The position numbers were made by a program, and so were the translations under genes. A stretch of DNA of 64,000 bases from Bacteroidales bacterium (GTDB taxonomy: Bacteria > Bacteroidota > Bacteroidia > Bacteroidales > VadinHA17), in contig PLNT01000007.1 in NCBI GenBank assembly GCA_003141895.1, positions 101,783 through 165,782 on the forward strand. The letters run 5' to 3'. Shown in pieces: positions 43,732 to 50,691 of the stretch; the stretch's first letter is position 1, and each line of letters starts with the position of its first letter. A model generated the notes under the pieces. That model had not been told where the DNA came from. It worked only from the letters and a program-made list of their open reading frames with translations, and made no database searches.

Positions 43732-44576
43732 ACAAAGCAATAATCATAATTTGTGGTATCCTTATTTTGACTGGTTGTAATAGTAAGCATAACCTGACTA
43801 AAAGAACTGCTGTTGCTGAGGTCGGTAATACAATTCTCTATTATGATGAAATGCCTAAGCTTATTCAACGTGGTGTGAATGAGGTAGATTCGGTTGCTTT
43901 AATTCAGAATTATATTAACAAATGGGCCAAAAGACAACTTCTGTTACAGAAAGCTGAAGACAATTTATCTCCGGCATTAAAGGATGAAATAGACAAGCAG
44001 TTGGATGAGACACGTTCGAACCTGGTAATTTACCAGTACCAGCAACAGATGATTATGGAAAAACTGGATACGTTATTAACTGATACAGAACTAGAAAATT
44101 ATTACACATCAAACGAAAATAGTTTTGTTCTGACATCAAATATTGTAAAAGCTCTTTTCATAAAATTACCTCTCGAAACTCCCGATCTGAACAAAATAAG
44201 AGTCCTGGCACGTTCAAACGATCAGAAAGAACTGCAGAAGCTTGAAAGCATTTGTTACCAGTTTGCTGAAAAGTTCGACGATTTCAATGAGGATTGGATT
44301 CCTATGAACCGTCTTTCTGTTGAGCTCAACCAGAACATTGATAATGAGGAAGACTTCCTTAAAAGAAATACTTTTATTGAGTCAAGTGATTCTGCTTCAA
44401 CTTATCTGGTCTCCATCAGGGATTACAGATTAAGATCCTCCCTTGCTCCTTTCGAATATGTTAAGGATGATATAAAAAGAATTATACTTAATTCAAGGAG
44501 ATTTGAGTTTATCCAATCACTTGAAAATGGAATTTATAATGATGCACTTAAAAAGAATAGTTTCAAGATATATTGA
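43728..44576 (+). CDS. SurA-like lipoprotein without a parvulin domain
   Basis: Lipoprotein of 282 residues (signal IIIICGILILTGCNSK). VAEVGNTILYYDEMPKLIQR and SVALIQNYINKWAKRQLLLQ resemble the SurA N-terminal chaperone region, while no HIL...GWHI parvulin pair is visible. KYFDDF-type C-terminal helices end at NDALKKNSFKIY. It sits between two parvulin-bearing SurA-like genes and overlaps the first by four bases. It is presumably a chaperone-only member of an outer-membrane assembly operon. Role inferred from position and N-terminal similarity. Confidence 0.7.
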   Translation: MNKAIIIICGILILTGCNSKHNLTKRTAVAEVGNTILYYDEMPKLIQRGVNEVDSVALIQNYINKWAKRQLLLQKAEDNLSPALKDEIDKQLDETRSNLVIYQYQQQMIMEKLDTLLTDTELENYYTSNENSFVLTSNIVKALFIKLPLETPDLNKIRVLARSNDQKELQKLESICYQFAEKFDDFNEDWIPMNRLSVELNQNIDNEEDFLKRNTFIESSDSASTYLVSIRDYRLRSSLAPFEYVKDDIKRIILNSRRFEFIQSLENGIYNDALKKNSFKIY

Positions 44577-44652
44577 TAATTTTGAAAACCTTTTCTCAAG
44601 ATGATCTTCGTCTATGGAGGTAGTCGCGAAAAGGGGCAATTTTCATTACAAA

Positions 44653-44660
44653 TATATTTG
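44653..44660 (+). promoter_or_regulatory. Candidate -7 promoter element
   Basis: TATATTTG (in AATATATTTGC) lies 30 bp before the SurA ATG at 44690, within the only long gap (113 bp) of the chaperone cluster. No good -33 box is seen. Confidence 0.35.
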
Positions 44661-44689
44661 CAGATACAAAAAATTAATCGACTCATATA

Positions 44690-46051
44690 ATGAAGAAAAG
44701 AAACTTAAAATTTTGTCTGACACTGATTTGCATGTTTGTGCCCGGAGTTTTTGTTGCTAATTCTCAGGTCCTCGTAGAATCAGTAGCAGCTGTTGTGGGG
44801 AACGAGGTCATTTATCTTTCTGATCTTGAAAATACAATTGCTGATGTCAAAAGAAACGGGAATAAAACTCCTGACGATGAGCTTACATGCAGAGTATTTC
44901 AGCAAATGCTTGTTTCTAAACTCTTCATGGATCAGGCCAGAATAGATAGTATAACTGTTACGGATGATGCAGTGGAAAGCGATCTTAACATGAGAATGAA
45001 CGATGCCATCAGGACTGCTGGCAGCGAAGAAGCTCTTGTAGCATACTTTAAAAAAAGTATGCTCGAAATCAGAAGAGATATAAAGAAAACCCTTCTGGAA
45101 CAAAACATTGTTAGTGAAGTTCAGAGTAAAATATCGAAAAATATCACCATCACCCCTGCTGCATTAAAAAAGTTCTACAACTCTATTCCGAAAGATAGCA
45201 TTCCTGTTGTTCCTGCAAAATATGCAATCAGTCTGATCCAGCTTGATCCTCCTGATAATGAAGATAATAAAGCGGAAGCACGTCAGAAGCTTCTTGACAT
45301 AAGAAGTCAGATACTTGCCGGAAAAAGCTTTAATGTTCTGGCTATCATGTACTCTGAAGATACGGAATCCGCAAAAAAAGGAGGAGAAATCGGATACATG
45401 GTAAAAGGTGAACTCGAGAAACCGTATGCTGAAGCGGCCTTCAGTCTTACTAAAAACACTGTTTCGAAAATTGTTGAGTCAAAATACGGGTTTCATCTTA
45501 TTCAGCTTATCGACAGGAAAGGTGATATGGTAAATACCCGCCACATTCTTATAAGACCTAAGGTAAAACCCGATCAGGCAGCACAGGCGATTTCAAAACT
45601 CGACAGCATCGCTAATCTTATCAGAACTGACAGCCTTAAGTTTGAAAATGCCGCTCTAAGATTTTCAACTCATAAGGATAGCAGGATCAATGGCGGAAAA
45701 TTCGTCAGCTCCAACCCTTCATCAAGAATAACATGGTTTACTCTTGAGGAATTGAATCCTGAAATGTACATGAAAATAAGGGACATGAAGGCAGGTGAGA
45801 TATCAACTGCTTTTAAAACAACCGATGAAAACAACAATGAAGTTTTCAGAATTGTTAAACTTGATAATGAGCTCCCGGCACATGCTGCAAATCTGAAAGA
45901 TGATTATCAAACAATCTATGATGCTGCCCTTAACAAAGAAAGGGTCAAGGTTTTTGACATATGGGTTAAAAATAAAATTGCAATCACTTACGTCAAAATA
46001 AGCGATGAATTCAAAGAATGTGAATTTTTGAAGACAGGATGGCTGAAATAG
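44690..46051 (+). CDS. surA: Periplasmic chaperone / peptidyl-prolyl isomerase SurA
   Basis: Exported folding factor of 453 residues for outer-membrane proteins, close to the E. coli SurA length. Signal peptide FVPGVFVANSQVLV; SurA N-domain (VESVAAVVGNEVIYLSDLEN, QMLVSKLFMDQARIDSI); two parvulin domains (YAISLIQLDPPDNED to KYGFHLIQLIDRKG, then NTRHILIRPKVKPD through EVFRIVKLDNELP). It overlaps the OstA-like gene by 13 bp. A promoter-like TATATTTG precedes it, so it may be expressed both from the upstream genes and independently. Confidence 0.92.
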   Translation: MKKRNLKFCLTLICMFVPGVFVANSQVLVESVAAVVGNEVIYLSDLENTIADVKRNGNKTPDDELTCRVFQQMLVSKLFMDQARIDSITVTDDAVESDLNMRMNDAIRTAGSEEALVAYFKKSMLEIRRDIKKTLLEQNIVSEVQSKISKNITITPAALKKFYNSIPKDSIPVVPAKYAISLIQLDPPDNEDNKAEARQKLLDIRSQILAGKSFNVLAIMYSEDTESAKKGGEIGYMVKGELEKPYAEAAFSLTKNTVSKIVESKYGFHLIQLIDRKGDMVNTRHILIRPKVKPDQAAQAISKLDSIANLIRTDSLKFENAALRFSTHKDSRINGGKFVSSNPSSRITWFTLEELNPEMYMKIRDMKAGEISTAFKTTDENNNEVFRIVKLDNELPAHAANLKDDYQTIYDAALNKERVKVFDIWVKNKIAITYVKISDEFKECEFLKTGWLK

Positions 46052-47997
46052 CATATTTAAAAGGCCCTTCAGGCAGTTATATCATTTCAAGATATGTACT
46101 GTATGTCTTGATTTTCCTTTTATCTGGTCAGATGCTTTCCGCGCAGCAACCAAAAACCCAACCGGTAAGGAAGAAAATTGTACTTAAAAATGCTGACTCT
46201 GATGAAAGTTTTCGCAGTGACCCTGTTACCGGTCTGGAAATCCATCATCTCAAAGGAAATGTCAGACTTGTTGACAATGAGACAACGATGACGTGCGATA
46301 GCGCACTGTTCTATCCTGGTATTAATCAGGTTGTCGCATTCAGCAAAATTCATATTACGCAGGGAGATTCCCTTAATCTTTTTGGCAATCATCTTTTTTA
46401 TGATGGAAAACAAGCTTCTGCTTTTGTAAAGGGCAATGTGGAGTTGATTGATAAAGAGACTCATCTTTACACTGATTCAATCCATTATGATGTAAAAAAC
46501 AGGATCGCAAAATATACTGAAAGAGGACGGATAAAAAATGCTGACAATACGCTGACGAGTATTATCGGAGTATACTATGTTGCTGAAAAACTTTTTCATT
46601 TTAAGGACAGCGTGAAAATTGTAAATCCAAAATATGTAATGACTGCGGACACAATGGATTATAATTCGCAGTCTGAAATTGCTTATTTTACGGGGCCTAC
46701 TGAAGTGAAAGGTGATAGTATATATCTCTATTGTGAGAAGGGCTGGTATGACACAAAAAAGGAAGTCACATCTGTCTGGAAAAATGCCATGATCGACAAC
46801 AGGCATCAGATTATTCATGGTGATTCATTATACTTTAATAATAACACGGGATTTGGAGAATCATTCAGAAATGTTATCATTCAGGACACCGTCAACAATC
46901 TCGCGATAGAGGGTAACTATGCCTGGATCTATAAAGAACCCGAAAGATTTTTAGTAACTGATAAGGCCGTCTTTATACAGATCTCAAACAAAGATTCTTT
47001 GTTCCTCCATGCCGATACTATTAACTCCATTTCGAAACTAATTAAAATCGATAAAAAAAGTTCAGAAACCAGCAAATCAACTACGCCAGGCACTGTAATA
47101 AACAATCCAACTTCCTCCAGTTCAGTGATCAACAAAACAGGTGAAACTAATATAGTAATAAGTACAATGAACGCCATAAAGGCAGTAACAAGCAAATTGG
47201 ATACAATCAAGTCTGCAGCGAAAAATACGGATGCTATAAAGGCTGCGAACAACAAACCGGATACAATAAAACCTTTAGCCAGCAAAACGGATACTTTAAA
47301 GACTGTGTCCAACAAAGCGGATACACTAAAGACTATAACCAACAAAATTGAATCGATAAGAACTGTAAACAATAAACCGGATACAATAAAACCTGATACA
47401 AAAGCTATTATAACAATAAAAAAACCGATTACAAGTTACAGGCTGATGAGGGCTTTTCACCATGTCAGGATATTCAGTAAAGACCTGCAAGCCAAATGCG
47501 ATTCTATGTCGTATTCTTTCCAGGATTCGGTCATCAGACTCTACCATGCACCGGTAATCTGGTCAACTGAGAATCAGCTGACTTCCGATTCAATGGCATT
47601 ATTTACGAAAAACCGCCAGTCTGATCGTCTGGAACTATATAATGACGCGTTTATCATAGGCCTTGTAGATACAATAAGGTATAACCAGATTAAAGGAAGA
47701 TCTCTCACAGGTTATTTCAAGAATAATGAGCTATTCAAGATTAACATTAAAGGCAATGGCGAATCGGTCTACTACATTCCGGATGGAGAAAATGTGGCTG
47801 GTAGAAATCAATCGAAATGTGCAAATATTGAAATTTTGCTTGAGAAAGGTAAAATCTCTGAAATTTATGAATATGAAAATCCAGATGGGTTTATTGATCC
47901 CCCTCTGCCTGCGAATCCTGTAAAGCTTGTAGGATTTAAATGGCTCGACCTTATCAGACCTAAGAAAAAGGCAGATATATTCATTAAAACGAAATAG
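46039..47997 (+). CDS. OstA/LptA-like lipopolysaccharide-transport protein with decapeptide repeats
   Basis: Exported protein of 652 residues with OstA-like beta-jellyroll repeats, the fold that bridges LPS from inner to outer membrane. The signal peptide is YVLYVLIFLLSGQMLSAQQ. The N-terminal OstA region (about 50-310) includes LEIHHLKGNVRLVDNETTMT, MTCDSALFYPGINQ and YDGKQASAFVKGN. A second jellyroll section follows from about residue 462 (FHHVRIFSKDLQAKCDSMSY). Between them, about residues 378-457, eight decapeptide units of the form D-T-I-K-x-x-x-N-K-x form a flexible linker. It overlaps surA by 13 bp, placing LPS transport and OMP folding in one operon. Confidence 0.88.
   Translation: MAEIAYLKGPSGSYIISRYVLYVLIFLLSGQMLSAQQPKTQPVRKKIVLKNADSDESFRSDPVTGLEIHHLKGNVRLVDNETTMTCDSALFYPGINQVVAFSKIHITQGDSLNLFGNHLFYDGKQASAFVKGNVELIDKETHLYTDSIHYDVKNRIAKYTERGRIKNADNTLTSIIGVYYVAEKLFHFKDSVKIVNPKYVMTADTMDYNSQSEIAYFTGPTEVKGDSIYLYCEKGWYDTKKEVTSVWKNAMIDNRHQIIHGDSLYFNNNTGFGESFRNVIIQDTVNNLAIEGNYAWIYKEPERFLVTDKAVFIQISNKDSLFLHADTINSISKLIKIDKKSSETSKSTTPGTVINNPTSSSSVINKTGETNIVISTMNAIKAVTSKLDTIKSAAKNTDAIKAANNKPDTIKPLASKTDTLKTVSNKADTLKTITNKIESIRTVNNKPDTIKPDTKAIITIKKPITSYRLMRAFHHVRIFSKDLQAKCDSMSYSFQDSVIRLYHAPVIWSTENQLTSDSMALFTKNRQSDRLELYNDAFIIGLVDTIRYNQIKGRSLTGYFKNNELFKINIKGNGESVYYIPDGENVAGRNQSKCANIEILLEKGKISEIYEYENPDGFIDPPLPANPVKLVGFKWLDLIRPKKKADIFIKTK
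47170..47409 (+). repeat. 30-bp tandem repeats coding for decapeptides
   Basis: Eight in-frame 30-nt units: NAIKAVTSKL, DTIKSAAKNT, DAIKAANNKP, DTIKPLASKT, DTLKTVSNKA, DTLKTITNKI, ESIRTVNNKP, then DTIKPDTKAI. The 15-mer GATACAATAAAACCT is repeated exactly in two units. It lies in the linker between two jellyroll regions of the OstA-like protein. Confidence 0.85.
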
Positions 47998-48027
47998 AGG
48001 CTGATCTTTCGGGAACAGCCTCTATTT
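47992..48027. terminator. Bidirectional intrinsic terminator between convergent genes
   Basis: AAATAGAGGCTG (47992-48003) and CAGCCTCTATTT (48016-48027) form a 12-bp perfect stem with loop ATCTTTCGGGAA. The A/T ends give T-runs in both directions. It includes the TAG stop of the OstA-like gene and reaches the first base of the DUF2795 TAA stop. Confidence 0.75.
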
Positions 48028-48248
48028 TAATATTCATCTTCATTAAAAAAGAAATCATCTTTACTAGGATAGTCGGGCCAGATATCTTCGATACTCTCAT
48101 AAATATCTCCTTCATCCTCAATCTCTTGCAGATTTTCAATTACTTCCATCGGGGCACCTGACCTAATGGCGAAATCAATCAGCTCATCTTTGGTGGCAGG
48201 CCATGGAGCATCCTCAAGTTTTGATGCTAATTCAAGTGTCCAGTACAT
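48027..48248 (-). CDS. DUF2795 protein
   Basis: Small acidic protein of 73 residues matching the DUF2795 pattern as I recall it: the N-terminal MYWTLELASKLEDAPWPATK, then KDELIDFAIRSGAPMEVIEN and LQEIEDEGDIYESIEDIWPD. The function is unknown; the fold is thought to be a small helical domain. The start is preceded by a good Bacteroidota promoter candidate, and its stop is inside a bidirectional terminator. It is therefore probably a monocistronic unit. Confidence 0.85.
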   Translation of the reverse strand: MYWTLELASKLEDAPWPATKDELIDFAIRSGAPMEVIENLQEIEDEGDIYESIEDIWPDYPSKDDFFFNEDEY

Positions 48249-48283
48249 ATTTTCCTGATTAGTATTGCTTAATTCAAAGTTTG

Positions 48284-48315
48284 CAAATATATATATTATT
48301 TTATTTAAATAACAA
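48284..48315 (-). promoter_or_regulatory. Candidate promoter for the DUF2795 gene
   Basis: On the minus strand, TTG (48315-48313), a 21-bp spacer and TATATTTG (48291-48284) match the Bacteroidota TTTG/TAnnTTTG layout. The -7 box is 35 bp from the ATG at 48248. Confidence 0.5.
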
Positions 48316-48340
48316 TACCAATTTTAAGTTTTTTAACATT

Positions 48341-48883
48341 TCAAACTGACCACTTAATCTCCTCTATATCAAGTTCTAAGGCTATTTTACGAGCCAATAG
48401 GAATAAAAAATCGGAAAGGCGGTTAATAAATTTATTAACAATTTCAGGCGTTTCTTCAGTCTCATTTAACCTGGAAATTGCTCTTTCAGCCCTTCGGCAT
48501 ACACATCGGGCTATATGACAATATGATATGAGTACATTTCCACCCGGGAGAATGAAATTCTTCAGGGTAGGAAGAGATTCTTCCATCTTGTCAATTTCTT
48601 CTTCAACAATTGAAATACAGTCGCTATCAGGGAGGATCATTCTGCTCTTGCTGTTCTTGCTATCATAAGCAAGAGCAGCTGCACATTTCATAAGCTGGTT
48701 CTGTATATAAATCAAAAGATTTTTCCGGTTAACATTTTCTTTATGATCCCTTAAAAGACCTATCCATGCAATGAGCTCATCTACAGAGCCATATGCTTCA
48801 ACTCGAATAGAGTGTTTCGGAACTCTTCTGCCTCCCGACAATGAAGTTGTTCCATCATCACCTGTAAGGGTATAAATCTTCAT
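48341..48883 (-). CDS. Cob(I)yrinic acid a,c-diamide adenosyltransferase (PduO type)
   Basis: Transfers adenosyl from ATP to Co(I) corrinoid to make adenosylcobalamin. The 180-residue product has the PduO-type N-terminal ATP motif YTLTGDDGTTSLSGGRRVPK, then VEAYGSVDELIAWIGLLRD, and the C-terminal CRRAERAISRL with conserved Arg. The length is typical for a single-domain PduO. Other cobalamin genes are absent from the window, so it may serve B12 salvage. The upstream ABC ATPase gene ends 29 bp before its start on the same strand. Confidence 0.93.
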   Translation of the reverse strand: MKIYTLTGDDGTTSLSGGRRVPKHSIRVEAYGSVDELIAWIGLLRDHKENVNRKNLLIYIQNQLMKCAAALAYDSKNSKSRMILPDSDCISIVEEEIDKMEESLPTLKNFILPGGNVLISYCHIARCVCRRAERAISRLNETEETPEIVNKFINRLSDFLFLLARKIALELDIEEIKWSV

Positions 48884-48912
48884 GATACAAAAGCAGGAAA
48901 AAAAGCAAAAAA

Positions 48913-49614
48913 TTATACTTTTTTATAGTTCTCATTGCGGTAATCCTGAGCAATCTCACCGTCAAATAGCCTGATTATCCGGGCAGCATGTTTAGCTATG
49001 TCTTCTTCGTGTGTAACAACAATTACCGTATTTCCTTTTTTATGAATATCATCGAGCAGTCCCATGATATCAATGGATGTTTTACTATCGAGGTTCCCGG
49101 TGGGCTCATCTGCTAGAATGATTGACGGTTTATTCACCAGCGCACGGGCTATTGCCACACGCTGACGCTGTCCGCCTGATAATTCATTAGGTTTGTGTGT
49201 CATTCTGTCTTCAAGACCCACCTGTACAAGAGTTTCACGGGCAACTGTTTCCCTGTCGACTTTGGATACTCCGGCATATATTAAAGGTAATGTAACATTT
49301 TCAAGAGCGGAATATCTTGGTAGAAGGTTAAAAGTCTGGAATACAAATCCAATCTCCTTATTTCTGATTTCTGCGAGGTAATCGTCTTCCATCTTGCTGA
49401 CATCTGTACCATTTAAAATATAGGTCCCGCTTGAAGGTGTATCGAGACATCCGAGCAGGTTCATCAGGGTAGATTTTCCCGAACCGGAAGGTCCCATAAT
49501 TGCAACATATTCGTTCTTTTCAATATTGATTGTGACGGAGCGCAACGCCCTTACTATTACAGATCCAACCTGATAGTTTTTGACAATATCATGAATCTCG
49601 ATTACTTTCTCCAT
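48913..49614 (-). CDS. ABC transporter ATP-binding protein (MacB/LolD type)
   Basis: Cytoplasmic ATPase of an export or lipoprotein-release type ABC system, 233 residues. It carries Walker [21 protein letters not shown], the Q-loop [18 protein letters not shown], signature [17 protein letters not shown], Walker [16 protein letters not shown] and the H-switch [14 protein letters not shown]. The conserved MacB/LolD N-terminus is [20 protein letters not shown]. No FtsX-like permease gene is adjacent in the window, so the partner must lie elsewhere. The MacB-type permease is expected by family, not seen. Confidence 0.93.
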   Translation of the reverse strand: MEKVIEIHDIVKNYQVGSVIVRALRSVTINIEKNEYVAIMGPSGSGKSTLMNLLGCLDTPSSGTYILNGTDVSKMEDDYLAEIRNKEIGFVFQTFNLLPRYSALENVTLPLIYAGVSKVDRETVARETLVQVGLEDRMTHKPNELSGGQRQRVAIARALVNKPSIILADEPTGNLDSKTSIDIMGLLDDIHKKGNTVIVVTHEEDIAKHAARIIRLFDGEIAQDYRNENYKKV

Positions 49615-49687
49615 AACGATTAGATTTTTAAATTTCCGAAATTAGATTAAATATGTCAGATTATAAATTATAAATACTTAATTTTTG

Positions 49688-50476
49688 TTAATACCTGATT
49701 ACATAGTTATTATGATTAATTCCTTCTCTGAAAAACAGTATTCCCATTCTGAAAATATCGACGCTGACAGAAACTTTTTTATGAAGTTTTAACTCGTTCC
49801 ATGCCTCTGCCATTCCTCTTGAATAGTTTATGTCGTCAATGATGAAAACTGTTTTGTTATCGGACATCTCGGATAACAGATTAAAGTATTTTATCACTGC
49901 TTCTTTCCGATGGTTTCCATCAATAAAAATCAATCCGGGTTTAACGTTATGGTATGGGAACTCCGTCAGAATTTCGTCAAAAGATCCTTCTAAAATGTTA
50001 ATATTATTAAGTCCAGCTTCAACAAAATTTTGTCTTGCTAACGCAGCTGTTTCTTTACACCCTTCAACTGTAATGATATTTGTTTCTTCACATGATGCAG
50101 CCATATAAAGTGTACTTATTCCCAGTGAAGTACCCAGCTCAATTATAAGTGGCTTGCCGAATTCAACTGCCATATTTGATAACAGTCTTCCGTATTTTGC
50201 TGTCACTGGCGAATGCCGTGCTATATTTGATACTTTTCTTATTTCCCTTTTTAACTGATCCGATTTTGAACCAAGATCATTAACCAGAATGGATCGACTG
50301 TCAGATTTCATTTTTTTTCTGATCTTTTCAACTTTGAGGACCAGAGATTTATCAATTTTATTTCTGAATACTCTGGATACAAGGTCAAATATAAATGGAC
50401 TATGAATTCCGTGCCCTCTGCCATGCCGCGATAAAAATATATATTTCAGATACTTCAATGTCCTGGAAAAAATCAT
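49688..50476 (-). CDS. Class I SAM-dependent methyltransferase (O-methyltransferase-like)
   Basis: Methyltransferase of 262 residues with a Rossmann core. The SAM-binding strand is GKPLIIELGTSLGISTLYMA, followed by NIITVEGCKETAALARQNFV, LEGSFDEILTEF and the acidic LIFIDGNHRKEA motif, with FIIDDINYSRGMAEAWNEL downstream. The layout resembles catechol/caffeoyl-CoA-type O-methyltransferases. The N-terminus (FLSRHGRGHGIHSPFIFDLV) is a typical feature of a Bacteroidota group. Substrate unknown. It has its own promoter candidate and is divergent from recG. Confidence 0.88.
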   Translation of the reverse strand: MIFSRTLKYLKYIFLSRHGRGHGIHSPFIFDLVSRVFRNKIDKSLVLKVEKIRKKMKSDSRSILVNDLGSKSDQLKREIRKVSNIARHSPVTAKYGRLLSNMAVEFGKPLIIELGTSLGISTLYMAASCEETNIITVEGCKETAALARQNFVEAGLNNINILEGSFDEILTEFPYHNVKPGLIFIDGNHRKEAVIKYFNLLSEMSDNKTVFIIDDINYSRGMAEAWNELKLHKKVSVSVDIFRMGILFFREGINHNNYVIRY

Positions 50477-50509
50477 CTTACTACTAATATTATAATTAGG
50501 TCAGGTTTT

Positions 50510-50542
50510 CAAATTTACTTATTTTCGGACAATGAAATCAAT
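50510..50542 (-). promoter_or_regulatory. Candidate promoter for the methyltransferase gene
   Basis: On the minus strand, ATTG (50542-50539), a 21-bp spacer and TAAATTTG (50517-50510) match the Bacteroidota layout, with the same 21-bp spacing as the DUF2795 promoter candidate. It is 34 bp upstream of the ATG. Confidence 0.45.
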
Positions 50543-50568
50543 TAACAGCATACGTTGCACAGTTTTTT

Positions 50569-50636
50569 TGCCCCCCTGCCCCCCTAAAGGGGGACATCCC
50601 GATAGCTATCGGGAGCGAAGCGGCAGGGGGCATCCT
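50569..50636. repeat. GC-rich repeat with embedded CCCGATAG palindrome
   Basis: GCCCCCCTGCCCCCCTAAAG then GGGGACAT, the 16-bp perfect palindrome CCCGATAGCTATCGGG (50598-50613), and AGCGAAGCGGCAGGGGGC. It resembles the block at 13038-13080, where the same position holds CCGCGCAGCGG instead. Confidence 0.8.
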
Positions 50637-50691
50637 AATCTTGTTCACTTTGCTGTTGAAAGGGTTTCTTTGTGAGTTGAATATACTTTTT

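Noticed and set aside
47000-47400. Minus-strand open frame opposite the OstA decapeptide repeats
   Set aside because: It is the mirror of a repetitive coding region with hydrophobic, low-complexity translation and no start context.
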